Of a DNA stretch of 64,000 bases, positions 52,728-61,998 are shown in pieces. A program made the translations under genes and the position numbers. The stretch covers positions 372,656 to 436,655 of the forward strand of contig NZ_JAGJCB010000001.1 of the NCBI RefSeq assembly GCF_017814435.1, given 5' to 3'. The stretch's first letter is position 1. Every line of letters begins with the position of its first letter. The DNA is from Mariniflexile gromovii. GTDB taxonomy: Bacteria > Bacteroidota > Bacteroidia > Flavobacteriales > Flavobacteriaceae. The notes under the pieces are model-generated. The model was given only the letters and a program-made list of their open reading frames with translations, made no database searches and was not told where the DNA came from.

Positions 52728-54278
52728 ATGTTTTCATTTTTATCAAGTATTGCCTGGTGGGGCTGGATATTAATTGCTTTGGTATTGGTTGCCATACGAG
52801 ATGTTTTTATCCAAAAAGCGCATACAATAAGTCATAACTTCCCTATTGTAGGCCACTTGCGATATATTCTGGAAAAATTTGGGCCTGAATTAAGACAATA
52901 TTTTGTTGCAAACAACAGAGAAGAACTCCCTTTTAACCGAATAGAACGCGGTTGGATTTACGCTTCTGCAAAGAAAGAAAACAATTACGAAGGCTTTGGC
53001 ACAGATAGGGATATTTATGCACACCATCATATTTTTATAAATAATGCGATGATGCCTTATCAAATTAGTGAAAACCACCCCAATTCTATTGATAAAACAT
53101 TTTTACCATGTGCTAAAGTTATGGGCGCTTTTCATAAACGAAGAAAACCTTATAGGCCAGCTTCAATTATAAATGTATCGGCTATGAGTTTTGGCTCACT
53201 TTCCGCGAAAGCGATAGAATCTTTAAATAAAGGAGTAAAAATTGCTGGTGCGTATCATAACACAGGTGAAGGAGGATTATCGCCATATCATTCTCATGGT
53301 GGCGATGTTATTTTTCATTTTGGAACGGGTTATTTTGGAGTTCGTGCTGCTGATGGTGGTTTTTCAATGGAAAAATTGGTAACACTGGTTGAAACGAATC
53401 CATTTATAAAAGCTATCGAAATAAAACTATCACAAGGCGCAAAACCTGGTAAAGGAGGTGTGCTTCCTGGTGCAAAAATAACCGAAGAACTTGCCTTTAT
53501 TAGAGGCGTGGAAATTGGTAAAGATGTGTTATCGCCTCCAAACCATAAAGCGTTTTCAAATGTTACTGAAATGGTAGATTTTATTGAAAAAATTGCGGAA
53601 GCAACCGGACTTCCCGTTGGAATTAAAGCTGCCATTGGAAAATTAGATCAATGGGAAGAACTGGCAGATATAATGGCTGAAACCGGCAAAGGCCCTGATT
53701 TTATTACCGTTGATGGTGGTGAAGGTGGCACTGGTGCAGCACCGCCTAGTTTTGCAGACCATGTTTCGTTACCTTGGGTATACGGTTTCAGTGATTTGTA
53801 TAGATTGTTTCAAAATAAAGGTTTGAGTGAACGTATTGTATTTATAGGCAGTGGCAAACTGGGGTTTCCAGCTAAAGCGGCTATGGCATTTGCCATGGGA
53901 GCAGATTGTATTAATGTGGCTCGTGAAGCCATGATGAGTATTGGCTGTATTCAAGCGCAAATATGCCATACAAACCGTTGCCCTAGTGGTGTAGCTACTC
54001 AAAATAAATGGTTACAAAATGGGATTGATCCTACTTTAAAATCGCAGCGATTAGCACAATATTTTAAAACCTTTAGAAAAGAATTGATTGAAATTACGCA
54101 TGCCACTGGGTACGAGCATCCTTGCCAGTTTACAATGAGTGATGTTGAAATTAATGTAGATGACCACAACCTTTCAAAAGAGCTAAATAAAACCTATATG
54201 TATGAAAAAACACCTGTGCCATTTACTTCCATGCAAGATTTAAAAGATTGTTTATATTTGGGCGGGAAAACTAGTTAA
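52728..54278 (+). CDS. FMN-binding glutamate synthase-family protein
   Basis: A 516-residue protein with one N-terminal membrane helix (WWGWILIALVLVAI) followed by a GltB-type FMN/[3Fe-4S] TIM barrel. NTGEGGLSPYH (about 180), DGGEGGTGAAPPSFADHV (about 327) and the cluster motif GCIQAQICHTNRCPSGVATQ (CX5CX4C, about 410-430) are all present. The glutaminase domain of full glutamate synthase is missing, as in archaeal-type and Bacteroidota short forms; a glutamate synthase reaction is therefore not certain and another oxidoreductase activity is possible. The next gene, 33 bases downstream, is probably co-transcribed. Confidence 0.9.
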   Translation: MFSFLSSIAWWGWILIALVLVAIRDVFIQKAHTISHNFPIVGHLRYILEKFGPELRQYFVANNREELPFNRIERGWIYASAKKENNYEGFGTDRDIYAHHHIFINNAMMPYQISENHPNSIDKTFLPCAKVMGAFHKRRKPYRPASIINVSAMSFGSLSAKAIESLNKGVKIAGAYHNTGEGGLSPYHSHGGDVIFHFGTGYFGVRAADGGFSMEKLVTLVETNPFIKAIEIKLSQGAKPGKGGVLPGAKITEELAFIRGVEIGKDVLSPPNHKAFSNVTEMVDFIEKIAEATGLPVGIKAAIGKLDQWEELADIMAETGKGPDFITVDGGEGGTGAAPPSFADHVSLPWVYGFSDLYRLFQNKGLSERIVFIGSGKLGFPAKAAMAFAMGADCINVAREAMMSIGCIQAQICHTNRCPSGVATQNKWLQNGIDPTLKSQRLAQYFKTFRKELIEITHATGYEHPCQFTMSDVEINVDDHNLSKELNKTYMYEKTPVPFTSMQDLKDCLYLGGKTS

Positions 54279-54310
54279 AAAAACACCTACTTAACCAAAC
54301 AATATTTTTT

Positions 54311-54832
54311 ATGGATGCCAACAGATTTATTGACCTATTATTATTCGCCATACCTTCATTGCTTACAGGCCTAATTGCCTATTACTTTTTTAAGGAACAC
54401 ACCAAAAATGAAGATGGCAGAAGACGCTTTTTGTTAAAAAAAGATTTACAGGTAAACGCCCTGCCTATGCGCTTACAAGCCTATGAACGCATGGTGTTAT
54501 TTTTAGAACGCATCACACCTTCTAGCTTATTAATAAGAATATCTCCAATGTCCTCAAATAAAGAAGCTTATGAAGCTTTAATTATACAAAGTATTGAACA
54601 GGAGTTTGAACATAATTTAACGCAGCAAATTTATGTGAGTGAAAAATGCTGGAGTATCATCAATGCTGCAAAAAACGCAACCATTCAACTTATACGAAAA
54701 GCCAGTTTACTTGAAAAAACAGATAGTGCCAACAAACTTAGAGAGGTTATTTTAATGGAAATGATGGAACGCCGTTCACCTAGTGATGCTGCTTTATCCT
54801 TTATAAAGGAAGAGGTTTCTGAATTATGGTAA
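54311..54832 (+). CDS. Conserved-looking hypothetical membrane-anchored protein
   Basis: A 173-residue protein. One N-terminal membrane helix (FIDLLLFAIPSLLTGLIAYYFF) is followed by a cytoplasmic, mostly helical domain with RRRFLLKKDLQVNALPMRLQAYERMVLFLERI, ILxI-type hydrophobic helices and the C-terminal MEMMERRSPSDAALSFIKEEVSELW. I recognise the family as widespread in Bacteroidota but know no function. It lies 33 bases after the GltB-domain gene, so a functional link is plausible, and its stop is two bases from the convergent patatin gene. Confidence 0.75.
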   Translation: MDANRFIDLLLFAIPSLLTGLIAYYFFKEHTKNEDGRRRFLLKKDLQVNALPMRLQAYERMVLFLERITPSSLLIRISPMSSNKEAYEALIIQSIEQEFEHNLTQQIYVSEKCWSIINAAKNATIQLIRKASLLEKTDSANKLREVILMEMMERRSPSDAALSFIKEEVSELW

Positions 54833-54833
54833 A

Positions 54834-55745
54834 TTACTCCATTCTCAATTCATTCGACATGGCTTGTTTATCTTTGTCTTTGGCGTAATCAAACCCTTGT
54901 TGCCACCAATCAACCATTAATTTTTTATTGAATATCAACGAGTTTTCAGTCAGTTTAGAAGGCGTATAATACAAATTAAGCTTTACATCTCTGTTTTTTG
55001 CCGCTAACTTGCCTATAAGGATATCGCTTCGTTCTACTTGGTCCAACAAATGTCCAAACAAATTAAGCATTAATGAAAAGGGATTTTTACCCAGCACTTT
55101 CATGTACTCCATATTTTCAGATTCCAAAACAACCGCATCAATTTCGGTGGCACCACGCTGTATAGCTTCTCGTATGGGCACAACACAACCAAAAGCACCA
55201 TCGGCATACTCAAAACCATCCACTTTTGCTAAAGACATAAATGGAATGTAGTTACATGAAATCCAAATCCATTCACAAAACTCTTCATATGAAAAATCTT
55301 TAATGGACTTATATTCGACCCTGTTTTGTGATAAATTTGAAACCGTAACAACTACATCTTCTTTAGTGGTTCTGATTAAATGATATTCTTCTTCAGTAAA
55401 ATGCTTTTTTAAATATCTTTTAAGTGCTTTGCTCTCTCCAAAAGTGCGCTTCATTTTTATAAATTGCCAAAGCGAGTTTAAAAAGTTTATGGACACATAT
55501 TCTCTATCACCTTTTCTTCGGGTCCTGAACGGGTTCACACTAAAAATATTACTTTGCTTCACATCGGTAAACACATCGTAAATTTTGTCAATTTTGCCAG
55601 CAGCAATGTGCGGCACTAACAAACTTCCGGTGGACGTACCCACAAACAAATCGTATTGATACCCTTTTTCTTTAATTAAAAATTCTGCAACGCCTCCCGC
55701 ATAAGCCCCTTTACTTCCGCCACCTGATATTACTAATGCTCTCAT
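54834..55745 (-). CDS. Patatin-like phospholipase (paralogue A)
   Basis: A 303-residue serine lipase fold. Oxyanion loop SGGGSKGAYAGGVA (about 7-20), nucleophile GTSTGSLL (about 39-46) and catalytic Asp in EYADGAFG (about 190-197). The family releases fatty acids from phospholipids. The two paralogues here are tandem, 2 bases apart, and share most of their sequence (YDLFVGTSTGS / YQLYIGTSTGS; SNLSQNRVEYKS / SNLSLNQVEYKC; ENSLIFNKKLMVDWWQQGFDYA). No signal peptide is seen, so it is probably cytoplasmic or membrane-associated. Confidence 0.9.
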   Translation of the reverse strand: MRALVISGGGSKGAYAGGVAEFLIKEKGYQYDLFVGTSTGSLLVPHIAAGKIDKIYDVFTDVKQSNIFSVNPFRTRRKGDREYVSINFLNSLWQFIKMKRTFGESKALKRYLKKHFTEEEYHLIRTTKEDVVVTVSNLSQNRVEYKSIKDFSYEEFCEWIWISCNYIPFMSLAKVDGFEYADGAFGCVVPIREAIQRGATEIDAVVLESENMEYMKVLGKNPFSLMLNLFGHLLDQVERSDILIGKLAAKNRDVKLNLYYTPSKLTENSLIFNKKLMVDWWQQGFDYAKDKDKQAMSNELRME

Positions 55746-55747
55746 AA

Positions 55748-56650
55748 TTAATTTTCTAACTGACTTGTTTTTTGGTTTTTGAATCTTGCAAAATCATAAC
55801 CACTTTGCCACCATTGTGTCATTTTTTCTTTGTTAAAAATAAGGGAATTCGTGGTTAAAACAGTCGGTGCATAATAAAAATTGATAATCGCATTATTATG
55901 GCTTGCAGTAAACTTTCCTATTCTTATGTTTTGGGATTCAATTCTATCCAACATAAAAGCAAACATATTTGTTAATAATGAAAATGGATTTTTAGAAGGC
56001 AAACGGTTAAATTGATTCGTTTCGGTTTGCAAAATAATAGCATCAACCTCGGTAGCACCTCTATTTATGGCTTCCTCGATAGGCACCATATTGCCCAAGC
56101 CTCCATCAGCATATTCGCAACCGTTTTTTTTAACTAAAGTCATGAAAGGTGTGTAGTTGCATGATATCCAAACCCAATCTATAAACTCATCGTAATCAAA
56201 CTCCTTTAAACATTTGTACTCGACCTGATTTAGCGATAAATTAGAAACAGTTACAACAACATCTTTAGTATCATATTTCAAAACTAGAAACTCCTCTTCA
56301 GTTAAAGTTTTTTTAATTAAATTTCTTAGGTTATAGCTTTCTCCAAATGTTTTGCTGCCTCTTAATAGATTAAACAGAACGCTTACATGGTTTATTGCTA
56401 TATTTTGACTACCATGTTTTTGCTTAACCACAAATGGACACACATCAAAAATACTTTCGTTAGTTACGCTGGTATAAACATCTTTAATTTTCTCAATTTT
56501 TTTTAAAGCCAAATGAGACGCCAATAAACTGCCTGTGGAGGTGCCAATATACAATTGGTAATCACGTTTAAGCTCTTCAATTAGGTATTGTGCAACACCG
56601 CCTGCAAATGCACCTTTACTGCCACCACCAGAAATTACCAATGCTTTCAT
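55748..56650 (-). CDS. Patatin-like phospholipase (paralogue B)
   Basis: A 300-residue protein. Motifs SGGGSKGAFAGGVA (about 7-20), GTSTGSLLA (about 39-47) and ADGGLGNMVP (about 189-198) give the same catalytic dyad as paralogue A, with the DGG variant of the DGA/G motif. Its start overlaps the end of the M1 peptidase gene by 4 bases (ATGA), so the M1 peptidase and both patatins form one operon. Confidence 0.9.
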   Translation of the reverse strand: MKALVISGGGSKGAFAGGVAQYLIEELKRDYQLYIGTSTGSLLASHLALKKIEKIKDVYTSVTNESIFDVCPFVVKQKHGSQNIAINHVSVLFNLLRGSKTFGESYNLRNLIKKTLTEEEFLVLKYDTKDVVVTVSNLSLNQVEYKCLKEFDYDEFIDWVWISCNYTPFMTLVKKNGCEYADGGLGNMVPIEEAINRGATEVDAIILQTETNQFNRLPSKNPFSLLTNMFAFMLDRIESQNIRIGKFTASHNNAIINFYYAPTVLTTNSLIFNKEKMTQWWQSGYDFARFKNQKTSQLEN

Positions 56651-58659
56651 TTTTTATAGGTGTTTATTTGCTCTAACATAACTTTTGCGAATTTTGAAAA
56701 CTGCCAACTATGGTGTGTTGTGGCTTGTTTTAAATTTTCAATACAAACGGAGTTACAAGCATTTATTTGTTGTAAATATAAAAAAGCATTCTGACGAATT
56801 TCAAAATTATAATTAGGATTTGTATAGTTGTTTAATTCATCAAAATATTGTTTTTTGTTTTCTGGTTCAAACGCTTCTGTCACCAATGCTAAAGCTAACC
56901 ATAAAATACGAATGTTTTTGTCATTAAACCCTTCAATTCCTTTTGTTTTATTTAGATACTTACTTCGCTCTTGCGGAAAATTCAACCATAAGTTGAATAG
57001 TGCTTTTTCAATGGTAATGTACGATTTGTCGTTTAATAGGGTTTCATAATCTTCTCTTAATTCTGAAGGTATTTCTGTTAGGTTTATAGCAATGGCTTGA
57101 CGGACTTTTAAATCTTTTGTGCTGAAAGCTTTTATATAAATATCGTAATCTTCAACAAGTGTTATTAACTCTTTAGAAAAAATGAGTTTTTTGATTTCAG
57201 AATATGTAGCCTTATCAATAAATCTATTTAAGCTAAAATTTGGAGAATGTGAGGAAAATAACAATTCACTTTCTAAGACATCTAATTTTGAAATAATTTG
57301 TGAACTATTCTTCAATATGTCATAACATTTTGAGTAATTGAAACTTTTGTCGTTAAGCCAATCATCAACAAAACCCGCCAAATTCTTCCCACTAGCCTTC
57401 TCAACTTCCCTAATAAAATCATCAGTCTCTACATTTTTAAACTGATAGTTGATTAAATAATTTTTAATGGCCGTTTTAAAAGCTTTATCGCCTACTTGCT
57501 CGCGTAGCATATGTAAAACCCAAGCGCCTTTTTTGTAAAACGTGGTACTACTCGATTTGGGGTCTAATAACGATGTGTTTTGTCCTAATGTATCCTGCTC
57601 TAACAATTCTTGGGCATATTCATATAGCTGCCAGTAGTAATAATCTTCTCCAAAAACTTCTTTTTCCGCTAATAAGGCATAATACGTAGCAAAACCTTCT
57701 TGAAGCCAATGGTGTGTTCCGGAAGTTTCAGTAACCAAATTACCAAACCATTGATGCGCCAATTCGTGGGCATTTACATTTACATAATTTTTATCCACAA
57801 AAGCAATAGAATCAATTACATAACTATCGGCAAAAATAGTGGTACTGGTGTTTTCCATACCGGCATACAGAAAATCTTTAACAGGTACTTGCTTGTAATT
57901 TTGCCAGGGGTACTTCACACCTATTTCTTCTTCTAAAAAATTGAACATAGGCTTGGTATAGCGATATGTGGGCTCCAATTTTAAAGAATCTTCTGGGTAA
58001 TAATACATTTCTAAAGGAACCCCGCTTTTTGATTTTTCAACCTTTTTCTTATATTTCCCAATAGCCAAGGCCACTAAATAGCTGCTCATGGGTTTTTGCA
58101 TATCGTAATGCCATGTAATTGTTGATTCGTTAATTTGTTGATTCGTTAATTTGCCATTAGCGATTACTTGGTAATTCTTGTCAAATTCAATACTTAAATC
58201 GAATTCTACTTTCTCACTCATATCATCAAAACTTGGCAACCAGTTACTGGTGTATTTGCCCTGACCTTGGGTCCAGATCTGTTTATTTCCTTCCTCAAAA
58301 CCCCAATCAATAAAATACATGGCTTTTTTGGGGCTCGTTTTCCACGCAATGGTTACTTTATGGTTTGTGTTTGCTTTAAAAGGATGTTTGATGATTAGAT
58401 GTTTTCCGTTATATAAACTTCCTGCAATGGTTTCATCTAAAACATATTTTATTTCCGAAAAAGCAACAGCATCAACATAAACGGAATCTGTGTTTTGTAA
58501 AATTTCAAACTCATAAGTAATAGTACCCCCCACTTCTTTTTTGCTCAAATCTCCAAAAGCAATAGCTGCTTTTGCTTTTTTAAAATCAACATAATCAGCT
58601 TGTTGCCCTTCAGCAATAAAATTTACAAAAAAAAAGAAGACTAAAAGAATTCGAATCAT
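56647..58659 (-). CDS. M1-family zinc aminopeptidase
   Basis: A 670-residue metallopeptidase with a signal peptide (FFFVNFIAEGQ, about 9-19). The zinc motif is HELAHQWFGN (about 295-304), with the third ligand in EGFATYYALLA after the standard gap, and the exopeptidase loop is likely KDFLYAGMENTS (GxMEN, about 268-279). The C-terminal half is helical (HEAT-like). It removes N-terminal residues from peptides in the periplasm or outside. It is the first gene of the patatin operon. Confidence 0.92.
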   Translation of the reverse strand: MIRILLVFFFFVNFIAEGQQADYVDFKKAKAAIAFGDLSKKEVGGTITYEFEILQNTDSVYVDAVAFSEIKYVLDETIAGSLYNGKHLIIKHPFKANTNHKVTIAWKTSPKKAMYFIDWGFEEGNKQIWTQGQGKYTSNWLPSFDDMSEKVEFDLSIEFDKNYQVIANGKLTNQQINESTITWHYDMQKPMSSYLVALAIGKYKKKVEKSKSGVPLEMYYYPEDSLKLEPTYRYTKPMFNFLEEEIGVKYPWQNYKQVPVKDFLYAGMENTSTTIFADSYVIDSIAFVDKNYVNVNAHELAHQWFGNLVTETSGTHHWLQEGFATYYALLAEKEVFGEDYYYWQLYEYAQELLEQDTLGQNTSLLDPKSSSTTFYKKGAWVLHMLREQVGDKAFKTAIKNYLINYQFKNVETDDFIREVEKASGKNLAGFVDDWLNDKSFNYSKCYDILKNSSQIISKLDVLESELLFSSHSPNFSLNRFIDKATYSEIKKLIFSKELITLVEDYDIYIKAFSTKDLKVRQAIAINLTEIPSELREDYETLLNDKSYITIEKALFNLWLNFPQERSKYLNKTKGIEGFNDKNIRILWLALALVTEAFEPENKKQYFDELNNYTNPNYNFEIRQNAFLYLQQINACNSVCIENLKQATTHHSWQFSKFAKVMLEQINTYKK

Positions 58660-58742
58660 AAGAATAACGTATCAACGATTAAGCCAAAATACGCAAATTT
58701 TCTATTTTATGAATTGCATGAAAAGCAGTAAATTCGTCTTCT

Positions 58743-60845
58743 ATGACTACCAATCTTCAAACTCCTATCGATTATTTAAAAGGCGTTGGCCCCAATAGGG
58801 CCGATTTGCTACGGAAGGAGTTGGGCATTCACACCTATCAAGATTTAATAAACTTATTTCCAAATAGATACATAGACCGGACCCGTTATTACAAAATCAG
58901 CCAACTCCAACAAAGTAATGCTGATATACAGGTGATTGGGAAGCTTGTTGAATTTAAAGAGGTAGCGCAAAAACAAGGGAAGCGTTTGGTTGGCACCTTT
59001 CAAGATGAAACGGGTGTGATGGAATTAGTTTGGTTCCGTGGGCACAAATGGATTCGTGATAGCATAAAATTAAACAAGCCTTATGTTATTTTTGGTAAGG
59101 CCAATTGGTTTAATGGTAGGTTTAGCATGCCGCATCCAGAAATGGAACTATTGGAAGAACACGAGAAAAACTTACGTTCTGCCATGCAACCGGTATACCC
59201 TTCTACCGAAAAATTATCAAATAAAGGCATTAGCAACCGTGTTGTAATTCAAATGATGCAACAATTATTTATTGAAACTGGCGGACGGTTTGCTGAAACT
59301 TTATCTGAACCGCTACGTTCAGAATTAAAATTGATCAGTAAAGGTGACGCCCTTTTTAATGTGCATTTTCCCAAAAGCCAGGAGTTGTTGGCACGTGCAC
59401 AATTCCGGTTGAAACTTGAAGAGCTTTTCTATATCCAACTGCAACTTATCATCAAAAATTTAATTCATAAATCAAAAATTAAAGGGTTCCCTTTTGAACA
59501 TGTTGGCGATTATTTTACAACCTTTTTCAACAACCATTTACCATTTGAATTAACTAATGCACAGAAGCGGGTTATAAAAGAAATTAGAGCCGATTTAGGT
59601 AGCAATGCCCAAATGAATCGGTTATTGCAAGGCGATGTGGGTTCTGGAAAGACCATAGTAGCGTTTATGTCAATGTTAATGGCACTTGACAACGGTTTTC
59701 AAGCGTGTTTAATGGCGCCGACTGAAATTTTGTCAGTCCAGCACTATAACGGTTTACTAGAGCATTGTAAATTATTGAATATCAGAATAAAAATACTCAC
59801 AGGTTCAAGTACTACTTCAGAAAGAAAAAAAATTCATAAAGCTTTAGAAAATGGTGAATTGCAGATACTCATTGGCACCCATGCATTACTTGAAGATAAG
59901 GTAAAATTTAAAAATTTAGGGCTCGCCATCATTGATGAACAGCACCGTTTTGGAGTGGCACAAAGAAGCAAATTATGGCATAAAAACTCGTCGCCCCCAC
60001 ATGTTTTGGTAATGACAGCCACCCCTATTCCGCGTACCTTAGCCATGTCGGTTTACGGGGATTTGGACATCTCAGTTATTGACGAATTACCTGCTGGAAG
60101 AAAGCCTATAAAAACGGTTCATAGATACGACAAAAACCGTTTGAATGTTTTTAAGTTCATTAGAGATGAAATCAAGAAAGGACGCCAAATTTATATCGTA
60201 TATCCGCTCATTCAAGAAAGCGAGGCTTTGGATTATAAAGATTTGATGGATGGCTATGAAAGTATTTCTAGAGACTTCCCTATGCCCGAATATCAAATTT
60301 CCATTGTACATGGTAAAATGAAACCTGCCGACAAAGATTTTGAAATGCAACGCTTCATTAAAGGTGAAACACAAATTATGGTTGCCACCACAGTTATTGA
60401 AGTGGGCGTAAATGTGCCTAACGCATCCGTAATGATTATTGAAAGCGCAGAACGTTTTGGACTTTCACAACTCCATCAGTTGCGTGGTAGGGTTGGTCGT
60501 GGCGCCGAACAGAGTTATTGCATTTTAATGACGGGACACAAACTAAGCAACGACAGTAAAACCCGATTGGAAACCATGGTAAAAACCAGTGATGGCTTTG
60601 AAATAGCCGAGGTGGATTTACGTTTACGGGGGCCAGGAGATATTATGGGAACACAACAAAGCGGTGTTTTAAACCTTAAAATTGCCGATATTATAAAGGA
60701 TAAAGATATTTTGCAAAGCGCACGCTTTTACGCTAAAAAACTACTTAAAGACGACCCTAAACTATCCAACCCAGAGAACAAAGTTGTACTAGACACCTAT
60801 AAAGCTTTAAGTAAGTTTAAAAATATTTGGAATTATATCAGCTAA
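58743..60845 (+). CDS. recG: ATP-dependent DNA helicase RecG
   Basis: A 700-residue SF2 branch-migration helicase for replication fork rescue. The N-terminal wedge domain (TPIDYLKGVGPNRADLLRKELGI and the OB fold about 70-150) precedes the helicase core: Walker A GDVGSGKTIVAF (about 297-308), DEQH in IIDEQHRFGVAQR (about 397), MTATPIPRTLAMSVYGDLDISVIDE and the TRG-like domain RLRGPGDIMGTQQSG. Usual length is about 690. Divergent from the M1 gene. Confidence 0.95.
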   Translation: MTTNLQTPIDYLKGVGPNRADLLRKELGIHTYQDLINLFPNRYIDRTRYYKISQLQQSNADIQVIGKLVEFKEVAQKQGKRLVGTFQDETGVMELVWFRGHKWIRDSIKLNKPYVIFGKANWFNGRFSMPHPEMELLEEHEKNLRSAMQPVYPSTEKLSNKGISNRVVIQMMQQLFIETGGRFAETLSEPLRSELKLISKGDALFNVHFPKSQELLARAQFRLKLEELFYIQLQLIIKNLIHKSKIKGFPFEHVGDYFTTFFNNHLPFELTNAQKRVIKEIRADLGSNAQMNRLLQGDVGSGKTIVAFMSMLMALDNGFQACLMAPTEILSVQHYNGLLEHCKLLNIRIKILTGSSTTSERKKIHKALENGELQILIGTHALLEDKVKFKNLGLAIIDEQHRFGVAQRSKLWHKNSSPPHVLVMTATPIPRTLAMSVYGDLDISVIDELPAGRKPIKTVHRYDKNRLNVFKFIRDEIKKGRQIYIVYPLIQESEALDYKDLMDGYESISRDFPMPEYQISIVHGKMKPADKDFEMQRFIKGETQIMVATTVIEVGVNVPNASVMIIESAERFGLSQLHQLRGRVGRGAEQSYCILMTGHKLSNDSKTRLETMVKTSDGFEIAEVDLRLRGPGDIMGTQQSGVLNLKIADIIKDKDILQSARFYAKKLLKDDPKLSNPENKVVLDTYKALSKFKNIWNYIS

Positions 60846-60861
60846 CTTATATAAACCAAGT

Positions 60862-61998
60862 TTAATTACCCAAGGAAGCTATCCACGCATCAATTAATTT
60901 AACACCTTCGGTATGTACCAAATTTTTGCCTATTTCCGGCATTACAATATCTGGCTCTAAATGCTTCATTCTAAATAATAAAATAGATTCATTCGGTTTT
61001 CCTTCAACTATATCATAAGATAAATTTCCAGAACCCTTTCCTGCGGCAACAGGCGGTTTGTTTATTCCTAATTTGTATTGATCCGTTTCGCTATAAACCA
61101 AATGTAGGCCGGATGTTTTAGCAGAACCTCCATCTTGGTGGCAATGGGCGCAGTTAACATCTAAATAAGCTCTCGCTCTTTCGTTTAATGAGCCAGAATT
61201 AGGGTCTAAATAATTTGGAAATTTATGTACGGCATCCAAGTTATCTAAATCTTTTAGCATTTTATTATCTTTTAAATATGCCAATTGATTTTTTACGATA
61301 GAATCCTGAAAAACATGCTTCATATTTAATTGCCTCGGAGTTGGCCCTAAAGGCACAATAGTTTGGTCTTTAACATGGCAATTTTTACACATATTGATAT
61401 TGGGCACCGAATATTTAAATGCAATTTGCTTATTATCAGCATCGTTTCTCTCTATTATCAAATCAATATCCTTTCCTAAAATATATAAATAAGCCTCGGT
61501 TTGTTCTTCATTCCATATATAAGGCAATGTTTTCCATTGTTTGGTCTTTTCATCTTTTATAAGCAAACGGGTTTCAATGATAATATCTTCTTCAGTTTTC
61601 AACTCCTCGTTTTTATAATAAAAGTTTTTAATAATAACAGCGCCATTTGGAAAATTAAAAACGCTCTCATCTTTTACATAACTAAGTTGAGAACCTTCAG
61701 GCAACCATATAAAACGCTTTTTTGAAGCATAATCTGTAAATAATGGCGAATTCAACTCATAAGGGACAACCTGATTATTTGCTGGAATTAACTTATTTAA
61801 TGGTTGATTAAAGAAGCCATAATCGGATAGTTTTTTCAACCCCAAATCCTCATAACTTAGCAATGTATCGTTGCTGGTTAAAAGTCCTGAAATGCTTTGG
61901 GAGTTGGAATTTTGTTGCGCCTGATATTCTTCTTTTTTCTTGCAACCAGTTATTAATAAGAAACCAATAATACTAATTGCAAAAATATTTCGACACAT
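60862..61998 (-). CDS. SO_2930-type diheme c-type cytochrome lipoprotein
   Basis: From the ATG at 61998 (MCRNIFAISIIGF...), 378 residues; the ATG at 62022 would extend into the upstream gene by 50 bases. Lipobox LLITGCKKK (Cys about 19). Two heme c sites: CKNCHV (about 202-206) and CAHCHQ (about 281-285). An axial-Met candidate is MPEIG. The protein is probably periplasmic or outer-membrane facing. In this family (TIGR03806-type) the gene is almost always next to a parallel beta-helix protein, as here. The electron donor or acceptor is unknown. Confidence 0.87.
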   Translation of the reverse strand: MCRNIFAISIIGFLLITGCKKKEEYQAQQNSNSQSISGLLTSNDTLLSYEDLGLKKLSDYGFFNQPLNKLIPANNQVVPYELNSPLFTDYASKKRFIWLPEGSQLSYVKDESVFNFPNGAVIIKNFYYKNEELKTEEDIIIETRLLIKDEKTKQWKTLPYIWNEEQTEAYLYILGKDIDLIIERNDADNKQIAFKYSVPNINMCKNCHVKDQTIVPLGPTPRQLNMKHVFQDSIVKNQLAYLKDNKMLKDLDNLDAVHKFPNYLDPNSGSLNERARAYLDVNCAHCHQDGGSAKTSGLHLVYSETDQYKLGINKPPVAAGKGSGNLSYDIVEGKPNESILLFRMKHLEPDIVMPEIGKNLVHTEGVKLIDAWIASLGN

